From positions 372,001-436,000 of the forward strand of contig JAGQDJ010000075.1 in assembly GCA_022885665.1 (NCBI GenBank): a DNA stretch of 64,000 nt, given 5' to 3'. The notes beneath the pieces were generated by a model. That model was not told the origin of the DNA and made no database searches. It saw only the letters and a list, made by a program, of their open reading frames with translations. This DNA comes from Triops longicaudatus (lineage: Eukaryota > Arthropoda > Branchiopoda > Notostraca > Triopsidae). A program made the translations under genes and the position numbers. Below are positions 53,688 to 62,258 of this stretch, one piece after another. Every line of letters starts with the position of its first letter. The first letter of the stretch is position 1.

Positions 53688-54759
53688 AAAAAAAAGAAGA
53701 AAGAGAGCGATGCACCTGATCTCTCAAAAGACAGGCAAGTTTTCGACTCTTTTCAAGGCCAATTTATACAAAATCTCTGGTTATATAGCTTCGGGTTTTC
53801 AGGTTAAAGTTATACTGCATTTAAAAAAAAATCCCAAAGATAAACAAACTTAGCTTCTTACCTGTACTTCCTTTATGAAATTTGTCTGAAATGACTAAGG
53901 CAAAGTACCAAATCCGAGACACTTTATTGTGGGCAGATCACTTGTTTTTCCGACTTCAAACTGAACCGGCTTCAAGATTTCGGGTCGAATAATTTCTTTC
54001 CAGAAAATCTTTTACTGAACTTTGGATTGCCACAAACTTTTCCCCCTTTTTGTATTGGAAGTCGAGAATTTTACGAAATTAAACTTAAGTAAGGGAAGAT
54101 CACGTTCGGACACATAATTTCGCTCGGTGTCTGTCGGAATAAAGATTCACTCTTCCAGCACGAGAATTTCTTCGAAACACAATCGTTTGTAATCAGCAGA
54201 GTATACGGGGAAATTTTTGCTTGTTTCAGATTTAGCAATAAAGTTGCAGCGTCTCTTCGATAAACAATCCCAGAGAAAATGAACGAAGAAAATAAAACTC
54301 CCTGGAGGTCACTGATCACAAATGCTGAAACATATTTTCTATTTGTTTCTGAAGAGCCGATTTGTAATGAAATCGTCTCCTTTTGGATTGCCCACTAACT
54401 AGCCACCAAAACTGTTGGAAGCGGAAGGCCTCTTCCTCCTCTTTGGACACAAGCTGCTCTTTTGGTCCAGTTGGTACTCGCTGTTCTTTCTCTTCCCTCT
54501 TCTCCTTTTCCCTTCTTTCGTCCACGCTTTTCCTACCTGTGCACTGGTGTCAATGCACCTGGCAACATTGGCTGCCGGCACCTGAGCACCTAAAGGTTGT
54601 TGGGCTTCCCTTAAAAACTTGTCTCTCTTTTGCTTATGGTGCTTCACCTAGTGCTCTTTCACTCCGTAATTATTTATCTTGTTTCACTCCCGTTCCGAAC
54701 GGAGTTTCTCTTTCGTTTGCCGCGAAATTTAGCTACTAAACGAGTAAACGAAGCTGCAA

Positions 54760-54773
54760 CTGCCATCTAGTAG
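54760..54773 (-). promoter_or_regulatory. CTCF-like motif between divergent genes
   Basis: The minus strand reads CTACTAGATGGCAG. This matches the bilaterian CTCF core CCASYAGRKGGCRS at all but one position. It lies between the divergently transcribed myosin VIIa and Ala-rich cluster, where an insulator would make sense. A single motif match is weak evidence of binding. Confidence 0.35.
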
Positions 54774-55531
54774 CCGACAAGACTTACATTATGGCCGTGA
54801 CGTAACCGCTAAAATTTAAAAATTTGTCTTCCCGTAAACGCAAAGCTGTATGGCTGTCAGAAGTGCTTTACGAACGAAGAGACAAACAAATTGAACATAC
54901 GAAAGATATTCAGAAAATTTCGGACATATTGCGCATTCATGTTCCTAAAAACATAAAGTTCTCAGAAAATATGTGGTAGATTAGCTACAATAAGGATAAT
55001 TTCGAAAAAAATAAGATTTGGTGAAAAATAGATAAAAGCCTAATTAGTAACAATTTTTGATCGTGCTACAAATGAAGTCGAATATTACGTGGTCTTCTAT
55101 ATCTTCTGTATCTTTAAGAAATACATATATTTATAAAGAAAACAGTGAACCAGTTCCACTTTAATATAATGTTAAATGGCTTACACCCACAAGCCATTCT
55201 CTGCGAGATTTCCTGCTTTTCGACAAGAATTATTTGCGAAAGTAAATGAGAGAGTCTTATAATTCACTAAAATGTATTCAGCTCACTTGTCATCGCTAAA
55301 GAGAGACGTAATTTCTTCTGTCACTGCCTCTTAAACTTTACACTATCCCGTTTACTTCCTCGTTCCCTTCCGAGAAGGTCTCGTTTTCTCTTAAATATCA
55401 TGAAAATAACAAGGGAGCAAATTAAATGTACGAAAGTGGGAAGAAGCGAAGACTTACCGTTTAATTTTGCAGTACCAGAAGTAAACAAGAAATATTAAGG
55501 AAACGAAAGGAGGTTAGATAAGTAGTGTTAA

Positions 55532-55630
55532 GCGAAGTGTGAAACCGGCCAAAGGACCGGCATTGATAAATTTCATTTGGCTCCCCATCTCAAATCTTTC
55601 CTGTGATCCTTTTGAATGAAAACTTGCCTT
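55532..55630 (+). promoter_or_regulatory. Shared upstream module, copy A
   Basis: A block of about 100 bp that recurs upstream of all three Ala-rich copies. It shares, in order, AAGTGTGAAA, AAGGAC, ATAAATT and ACTTGCC. Copies A and C also share CTCCCCATC and TTTTGAATG. The first word lies 236 bp before the TATA box. It is probably a common enhancer or proximal promoter element for one tissue. Confidence 0.6.
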
Positions 55631-55770
55631 CGCCAACTAAGTGCGGAAGAACGGATTACACCAGGCAAAAAGGCACCAATATTAAAAAGAACTTTCAAAT
55701 TATGTTTATCATCACTTTTCCTCCGCGTTCTAGTTGAGAAAACGCCCGAAGAACATTTGGGACTTGGAGC

Positions 55771-55807
55771 TATAAAAGTCCACGAGAAGACAAGAAATAC
55801 CATCAGA
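55771..55807 (+). promoter_or_regulatory. Core promoter of Ala-rich copy A (TATA + initiator)
   Basis: TATAAAAG at 55771-55778 and an initiator-like TCAGA at 55803-55807, 34 nt from the first T of the TATA box to the A. The start codon follows 79 nt after that A. Copies B and C have almost the same geometry. Confidence 0.7.
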
Positions 55808-55883
55808 CACCTTCCGAATCTGATTTCAGCAACATAATCGTTGACGCTCAAGTAAACCCTCAAAAGTTTTAGCCCATCTCAAC

Positions 55884-57158
55884 ATGAAAGCCTTCGTAGT
55901 TGTCACCGTTTTGGCTATCGGTAAGTATCTTGACGATTACCGTAACAAATAGTAGTCTCATACTGAAAAGGTCTGAAACCTCCATAAAAAGAAAGGAAAA
56001 ATTTAAGAAATGTAATCTTCAAAAAGCATCAATCAATTTTGAGTTAACGTGATTGCATTAAACTTTCCTCTTATTCTAGCAGCAGTTGCGGCAGTCCATG
56101 CGGAAAGCAAGAACACCAGGGACGAGGAAGCCAATCGCGTAAGTTTCGACAACGATGTGAAATCATGAAATTTAAGAGAACATAGACTTTTATGTAGACT
56201 TTTATGAACAAGTCTATACATGTATTTTATGAAATGCTTTCCCTTTCTACTTCTAAAGGATAAGCGCGGGTATGCGGAAGGGCACGAAGAATTAGTGTCA
56301 GATTACAGCTACGGTGGAGCAACGGCCATTGCACAGCAAGCTTCTCAAAAAGCCAAAAGCGCCCTGAAAGCTCAACATATCGCTGGTGCCGAAGCCTCCC
56401 AATACGCCAAAGCCCAGCTCGCTGCCGAAGCCGCCCAAGCCGCCCAACTAGTAACACTTTCTACATTTTCTCCTTTATAAGCCTTCAGTCTTTTTATTTC
56501 CCCAGATATAAGGTTACATAGAAACGGTAATAATAAATATAAGATTAACTGTGCCTGTAGAGAATACAGTCATAGTTGCTAAGAAAATGCAAATTCACCA
56601 TTACTTTCAGGCTCAAAGCGTAGTTTCCGCTAAACAGCAGCAGGTTTCTCAACTATCTCAAGCCGTCTCGGCCGCCCAAGCTGCTGCTTACGCTGAATCT
56701 GCACAGACGAAACAGGTAAAAAAAGCGGCATAATCTAGAGTAAAGCTTGCGAGAAACTAAGTGAACATTTCATAATGGAAACTTATCTTAAGGCTGAAGA
56801 AGTTGCATTAGCGGCTGAAGCTACTAAACTACAAGCTATTCAACAAGCTCAAACTTTGTGGAGCGCCGCTAAGGCTGCCCAAGCGCACGCCGAGCAAGCT
56901 ACCATTGCTTGGAAGGCAGCTCAGCAACAGTTGGCTTCCCAATCCCAGATGGCAGCCCAAGCTCAACAAAACGCTCAAGCTTTGGTTTACAAACTAAAAG
57001 CCGCCGAAGACGATTTGTCCGGTGCTCAGGAAGCAGCCAACAAAGCCGTCGCTGCAGCCAAAACTGCCCAGGCTGCCGCTGATGCGGCTTCTTACTCCTC
57101 GGGACACGAATATGCCAAGTCGAGCTCTGTCGGTAGTGAACGCAGTGCCTATTACTAA
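55884..57158 (+). CDS. Secreted Ala/Gln-rich helical protein, copy A (DUF745-like)
   Basis: Exons 55884-55920, 56080-56138, 56259-56450, 56611-56715 and 56793-57158 join in phase to 252 residues plus a stop. The first roughly 20 residues are a signal peptide (MKAFVVVTVLAI..., cleavage likely after VHA). A short charged segment follows (KNTRDEEANRDKRGYAEGHE). From about residue 54 to 230 the protein is almost entirely Ala, Gln, Lys, Ser and Glu with helical, heptad-like spacing and no Cys. The end is Ser/Tyr-rich and stops at AYY. Composition and layout resemble insect DUF745 proteins and, more loosely, coiled-coil silks; I did not search for homologues. Function is unknown; secretion of a coiled-coil fibre or matrix protein is inference. 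Exon 2 has a NAGNAG acceptor (TAGCAG), so one Ala may be optional. Copy B lies 1.4 kb downstream with identical exon lengths. Confidence 0.88.
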
Positions 57159-57209
57159 GCTCAAATGCAACCATTTATCCTTCATAACTATTCGTTTCTG
57201 CTGGAGTTC

Positions 57210-57215
57210 AATAAA
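57210..57215 (+). terminator. Poly(A) signal of Ala-rich copy A
   Basis: AATAAA lies 51 nt after the TAA stop of copy A, predicting a short 3' UTR. This UTR is unlike those of copies B and C. Confidence 0.6.
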
Positions 57216-58177
57216 TGAGACCTTAAAAACGGATTACAATGTGTTACTTTTTCCTTTAAATCATAATTATTATATTCCTGTTATTTTAAGTTATACTTTA
57301 GTTTGTTCAAAAATGTTCACTCATGTTAAAATCCTGAATTAAGCGCACTTTACCCTTTTTTCGTGAATTGTTTCGAAACATTTTGCGTGTCGAGTCTTGA
57401 ATTTTCATTTAACAGTATACATAATTCTCTTGAATCCGAGTTAAGGCTACGATGGAGCACAAGTGCTTATCGCCAATAGCATGGAACTTTTGTGAACGGT
57501 TTCGCGAAGTCGTGCTAATTTTTGCACAAGTTTACCTGTGGTATGGCTTCGCTTCTATTCTTCAGCTTGGTAATGAATTTTTTACAGATTATAAATTCAT
57601 TAATTTTCAAAACTGAGATTTTTTTCTACATTTTGGGCGAAATAAAAATCACAAACTTTCTTGATATCAGCGCACTCATTTTTTTTTTGTTTAGCCATTT
57701 ACACGTGTATTCGAAATCGGATGATCAATTTTTTAGTTATTGTGCTTAAAGTATTATATATGGACTCGAATTTATTGTTCACGGAACCCTGTTGAAACCA
57801 CGGGTCTCGGATCGCGATCCGTCAGAGCTTTGTTACAGATCAAAACTTTAAGACCCATGTTTATTAAACACGATTTTTTTAATTCATAGTTGCCTACAGA
57901 AAGAAATTTACATTTGCAAATACATGAAAGAAATTTACAGTCAAAATATGGTAAAAGGATAGATTGCTAAAAAAAGAGGTCATAATGACGAAAAATGTAG
58001 CATTTCGTTAGAAACACGCGAAATTTGAAATGCTTGAAAAAAATGCGCGGTTTCCGTGAAATCGTGATTTCTCACTCGGCTAGTTCGTACGTTTGCCAAG
58101 TTAATAGTGTTTTACACTAAAAAAAAATAAGCAGGAATACAAGGAAGATACGAAGAGAGATTGGCAAACCAGTAATT
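57216..58177. other. Spacer between Ala-rich copies A and B
   Basis: About 960 bp, strongly AT-rich. No gene or transposon with defined ends was recognised. Confidence 0.6.
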
Positions 58178-58283
58178 AGCGAAGTGTGAAATGGACAGAA
58201 GGACTGAAACGGGCTTCGATAAATTCCGTTCGAATTTCTACCGACAATGTTTTCTACGGTAATTCTAAATAAAGACTTGCCCT
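58178..58283 (+). promoter_or_regulatory. Shared upstream module, copy B
   Basis: Same ordered words as in copies A and C (AAGTGTGAAA, AAGGACTG, ATAAATTCC, ACTTGCCC). The first word begins 274 bp before the TATA box of copy B. The surrounding spacer sequence is not conserved, so the block stands out. Confidence 0.6.
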
Positions 58284-58455
58284 CCTCAGAGAGCACACAA
58301 GAGATTTCCCTAAAACGGAAAAGAAAAATACAACCGAATGAAAAAAGAAACAAATTTCCATTCTACTGTTGTTGTTTTTTTTTAAATCTCACCACCTACT
58401 CTGTCAAAGTTTCTACCTGAGCAAATTCCTATAAGAACAAAAGACAATGCCGAGC

Positions 58456-58492
58456 TATAAAACACTACGAGACGCCGAAGAATATCATCAGT
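58456..58492 (+). promoter_or_regulatory. Core promoter of Ala-rich copy B (TATA + initiator)
   Basis: TATAAAA at 58456-58462 and TCAGT at 58488-58492, 34 nt apart (first T to initiator A). The start codon is 79 nt after the initiator A, exactly as in copy A. Confidence 0.72.
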
Positions 58493-58568
58493 CAGCTTTC
58501 TGATTTAATATCAGTAAGTCACTTGTTAAAGCTAAGGCCAAAATCCCTTAAGTTTAAACAAACTAAAC

Positions 58569-59810
58569 ATGAAAATCTTCGTAGTAGTCGCATTTCTTGC
58601 TATCGGTAAGCATTTTTTCTCGACTTAAGCATTACTTACTTTTGCATAATTTCAATTACAGGGTTCCTGATTTTCTTTTAAACTCTAAAATAAGTTATAA
58701 ATATCTTTTAGTTCTAAGCAAATATTCAACAATTTTTCTTGATTATATTTCAGGAGCTGTCGCTGCAGTTAACGCGGAAGGCAAACCTGCTGGAGAACAG
58801 GAAGCTAATCGCGTAAGTTGTAAATGTAGTTACTTTTTTAAAAGCTGACAATTAAGTAAAAAAATTTGTCCGATTTATTAGCTATGTTAGCAAATTGATG
58901 AATAATGTGAATAACTGTGTTATAACATAACTGTTAAACCTTCTAAAGGACAAACGTGGATATGCGGAAGGACACCAAGAACTCGTAGGTGGTTATAACA
59001 ATGGTGGCGCTACCGCTATTGCACAAAAAGCTTCCCAAAAGGCTAAAAGCGCACTGAATGCCCAGCACGTTGCTGGTGCGGAAGCCTCCCAATATGCCAA
59101 AGCCCAACTCGCTGCTGAAGCCGCCAAAGCTGCCCAGCTCGTAAACCTTTTATCTGATTTCTTCTCTCTTTAAACCCTCTTGTCTTCTTATTTAAGCAGA
59201 CTTAAGGTTTAAGTACATCCGTGTCACCATTAAGAATTTCCAAATTTCCTATTTTTCAGGCTCAAAGCGTAGTTTCCGCTAAACAACAACAAGTATCTCA
59301 ACTATCTCAGGCCGTCGCTGCGGCCCACGCTGCCGCTTACGCTGAATCTGCTCTGACCAAACAGGTAAAACAAATAATAAAAAAGCAGCAATAAAGTAAA
59401 GTTCGCAAGAAACTCACTGAATTCTTCTATTAACGTTTTTTAAGGCCGAAGAAGTTGCTGTAACCGCAGAAGCTACCAAACTACAAGCTATTCAACAAGC
59501 TCAAACTTTGTGGAGCGCTGCTAAGGCTGCCCAAGCGCACGCCGAACAAGCTACCATTGCTTGGAAGGCAGCCCAGCAACAGTTGGCTTCCCAATCCCAG
59601 ATGGCAGCTCAAGCTCAACAAAACGCCCAAGCTTTGGTTTACAAACTAAAAGCCGCCGAAGCCGATTTGTCTGGTGCTCAGGAAGCAGCCAACAAAGCCG
59701 TCGCTGCTGCTAAAACCGCCCAAGCCGCCGCTGATGCAGTTGCCTACTCCTCTGGATATGAACATGCCAGTTCCGGATCTGCCGGTACCACTCGTACTGC
59801 TTATTACTAA
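58569..59810 (+). CDS. Secreted Ala/Gln-rich helical protein, copy B (DUF745-like)
   Basis: Exons 58569-58605, 58754-58812, 58949-59140, 59260-59364 and 59445-59810 have exactly the same lengths and phases as copy A and also encode 252 residues. The signal peptide reads MKIFVVVAFLAIGAVAAV with likely cleavage after VNA. It is followed by KPAGEQEANRDKRGYAEGHQ, the Ala/Gln-rich helical body and the C-terminus ending TAYY. Exon 3 differs from copy A at roughly one base in four or five. The middle of exon 5 (59478-59707) differs at only 7 of 230 bases, six of them synonymous, which suggests gene conversion from or to copy A. Donors and acceptors are all intact, so this copy should be functional. 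Confidence 0.88.
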
Positions 59811-59957
59811 GCCACCCTTTTTCTGGTTTGGCTCCTACAGTAATTCAGCATAGGAGCAATGGAAGTCGATTTCAATACTTTTTCTTTTTACCTTTCTTAA
59901 AAAAATCTATGACATAGTGCTCTTTTCGTAACTGTAAAGATTTATTATAGAAATAAA
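59811..59957 (+). other. 3' UTR of copy B with poly(A) signal
   Basis: The first roughly 68 nt (59811-59879) are close to identical to the sequence after the stop of copy C (62192-62258). AATAAA lies at 59952-59957. The match shows that B and C share a more recent exchange or duplication at this end than either does with A. Confidence 0.65.
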
Positions 59958-60986
59958 GCCTCTTCGTACTACAAATACACGTTTTCCGCGAATATATTCG
60001 ACTTTACGTCTCGAAAGTTTTGATTGGAATAGGAATTTGATCGAGATACTTGACGCAAAATTTTGATTAAATATAAACAAAGTGTTAACATACAAAAATG
60101 AAGGACACATCCGAAGCCAAATTTACTCACAATTGCTAAAACTTTTCTTTCAGAAAAAGTAACGGTCAACAAGAAAGAAAATACAGTGATCCAACATCAA
60201 CAACTATTAAAGTGAAACGATGTACGTCAACGAGCAAAGCTCACGTCGATGAAAGAAATAAAAAAAAAAATACTGTGATCCTCAAAAAAAAAAAAATAAA
60301 TAAATAAATAAATAATAAATAAAACATAAAAAAATAAAATAAAAAAAGCGCGATCCACTAGTTCGCTCGATTTTGTTGCATCTCTGTTCGCAATTAGTAA
60401 CCAGTAAAAAAACGTACATTCAAAGGCGATTCTACGAAGAAACTTGTTATTTAATTCCAGCGAAAGTACTGTGCAAATGATCTTATTTGCAAGGTTGCTG
60501 TGAAGCGCCATTTTAACTAATCTAGTAATAGTTACCCGTGTGCATCTTGAAACTGAAGTATCAAAGACTGAAACTAGAAAATAGATGAAATTGTCACAGC
60601 TCTGAAGGAAAGTTCATCCACATATATTATGACTTCGGCTCCAAATCATTCTTAATGTTAGAAATTCATTTCCTAGTTTCTTTCTTGGCAATACTCTTTT
60701 CTTTCTGAAATTTTTAAAGATGTCATGAGGTAAAAAAATACAGAACAAATACAGAAAATAAACAACGGATCAGACACAATTTTGTTTTCAATTCAGGCAA
60801 CAAAGATACTAGTGTAATAACAAATTTAGCTTATTAAGATACATCCCTAATCTCTTCCCCAAATTGAATGAAACCCACCAAAATTGAGATTTCCCTTGTA
60901 AAGTGTGTGGGTTATCCAATTCTGCAATATATGAAGTAAACGGATAGAAAGCGAAGGACGGAGGTGAGATTCTGCAAGCGATGTTT
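59958..60986. other. Spacer between Ala-rich copies B and C
   Basis: About 1 kb of AT-rich sequence with an A-rich simple repeat ((AAAT)n-like) at about 60260-60345. No gene was recognised. Confidence 0.6.
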
Positions 60987-61094
60987 AGCCAAGTGTGAAA
61001 AAGGATCAAAGGACTGTGAAGGGCTTTAATAAATTCCATTCAACTCCCCATCGCCAATGTTTCCTGCGCTCATTTTGAATGGAAACTTGCCCTT
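60987..61094 (+). promoter_or_regulatory. Shared upstream module, copy C
   Basis: It contains AAGTGTGAAA, AAGGACTG, ATAAATTCC, CTCCCCATC, TTTTGAATG and ACTTGCCC in the same order as copies A and B. It begins 256 bp before the TATA box. Its good preservation in front of a broken coding region is notable. Confidence 0.6.
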
Positions 61095-61246
61095 CCTAAT
61101 GAAGTACACAAGAAATTTCCCCAAAACGGAAACTGTCTCAGAGAAAGTAAAAAGTACTAGAGGTCTTTTGAATATTTTTTCTCACCACCCACTCCGTCAA
61201 TGTTTCTACTTGAGTAAACCCTTTCAGAGCAAAAGACAGTTAGAAC

Positions 61247-61282
61247 TATAAAACATTCTGAGACGACGGAGATCTCATCAGT
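61247..61282 (+). promoter_or_regulatory. Core promoter of Ala-rich copy C (TATA + initiator)
   Basis: TATAAAA at 61247-61253 and TCAGT at 61278-61282, 33 nt apart. The start codon is 80 nt after the initiator A. The promoter looks intact although the gene body is not. Confidence 0.68.
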
Positions 61283-61359
61283 TCACAACCTAATCTGTTC
61301 TTAAAAGCATATTCCTTTTAAAATCAAGCAAAATTCACGAAATCCTGACAATTCTGAGC

Positions 61360-62191
61360 ATGAAAACCTTTGTAGTTGTCGCGTTTTTCGCTCTTGGTAA
61401 GTATTTTCCTAATGCCTGAAGAGTGCCTTTAAGTAAGGTATTGCATACGGGAGATTAATGACAAGATTTTAATTTTTTAAACAAACTAAATACCGAAAAA
61501 TCTCTCCATTTCTCTATAGTTTAAATCAAGTTATCAATTTTTAGCGCTCCTATAAAATCTCGAGTTCATTGGTATTTTTGTAGCGATAGTTAATACACAA
61601 GCGAGTCTAAACAAAATACAATGCGTAACACGACGTTAGGAGACTTAAAATTTTTCATATAACTAAACGACAGCAGGTGTCTCAACTGTCTCGAGTTCTT
61701 GCTGCTGACTAAGCCGCCGCTTATGCCAAATCAACTCAAGTCAGCCAGGTACATGAATTCATGGAGCTATAAAGAAAAGATGGGTCACAGACATCGGGAT
61801 TATTTATCTTAACATTTATCGCAAGGCCGAAGAGGCTGCTTTAGCTGCAGAAGCTAAAAAAATGAAAGCCATCCAAAAAGCCCAAACTTTGCGGAGCGCT
61901 GCTAAGGCCGCTCAAGCGCACGCCGAGCACGCCACCGCCGCTTGGCAGGCTGCTCAACAACAGTTGAATTTTCAAAGCCAGATGGCAACTCAAGCTCAAC
62001 ATCACGTCCAGGCTCTGGTATACAAATTGAAAGACGCTGAAGCTGATTTGACTGGTGCTCAGGAAGCAGCCAACAAAGCCGTCGCTGCTGCCAAAACCGC
62101 CCAAGCTGCTGCAGATGCAGTTTCCTACTCCGCTGGGTACGAGCATGCCAGCTCTGGCTTTACCGATACAAGTCACGCATCTTATTACTAA
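61360..62191 (+). pseudogene. Ala/Gln-rich copy C: exon 3 lost, stop in exon 4 remnant
   Basis: Exon 1 (61360-61396) is intact. Exon 2 survives as 61584-61624, 18 nt shorter than its paralogues but still in phase with a GT donor. Exon 3, the following intron and the first seven codons of exon 4 are missing: only 37 nt separate the exon 2 donor from the exon 4 remnant. The exon 4 remnant (61665-61748) aligns codon by codon with copy A but has TAA at 61710-61712 where the paralogues have CAA or CAC. Exon 5 (61826-62191) is complete, 366 nt like its paralogues, and fully open. Exon 4 has lost its normal acceptor. If it is skipped, exons 1, 2 and 5 join in frame to a 147-residue protein with a plausible signal peptide. 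It is therefore either a decaying pseudogene or a shortened gene. Confidence 0.8.
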
Positions 62192-62258
62192 GCCACTCTT
62201 TTTCTCGTTTGGCTCCTACAGCAATTCAGCATAAGAGCAATGGAAGTCGATTTCAATG
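62192..62258 (+). other. 3' UTR segment of copy C, conserved with copy B
   Basis: Directly after the stop, about 67 nt match the copy B 3' UTR with only a handful of differences (shared word GAGCAATGGAAGTCGATTTC). No AATAAA equivalent to that of copy B was identified with confidence. Confidence 0.6.

Larger units (their letters stand above)
50931..55530. other. Divergent intergenic stretch between myosin VIIa and the Ala-rich cluster
   Basis: About 4.6 kb that must hold the upstream region and any 5' UTR exons of myosin VIIa (transcribed leftwards) and the far upstream region of the Ala-rich copy A (rightwards). No protein family is recognised. A 69-codon minus-strand frame at 54316-54525 is Lys/Glu-rich and then aromatic (FRFQQFWWLVSGQ); it could be an exon of an unknown gene, but I see no supporting neighbours. 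The GA repeat and the CTCF-like site are listed separately. Confidence 0.55.

Noticed and set aside
59964..60200. Two overlapping 67-codon minus-strand frames after copy B
   Set aside because: AT-rich spacer; both frames are short, overlapping and without a motif.
60260..60345. A-rich/AAAT tract considered as a CRISPR-like or satellite array
   Set aside because: Simple low-complexity repeat with no unit and spacer structure.
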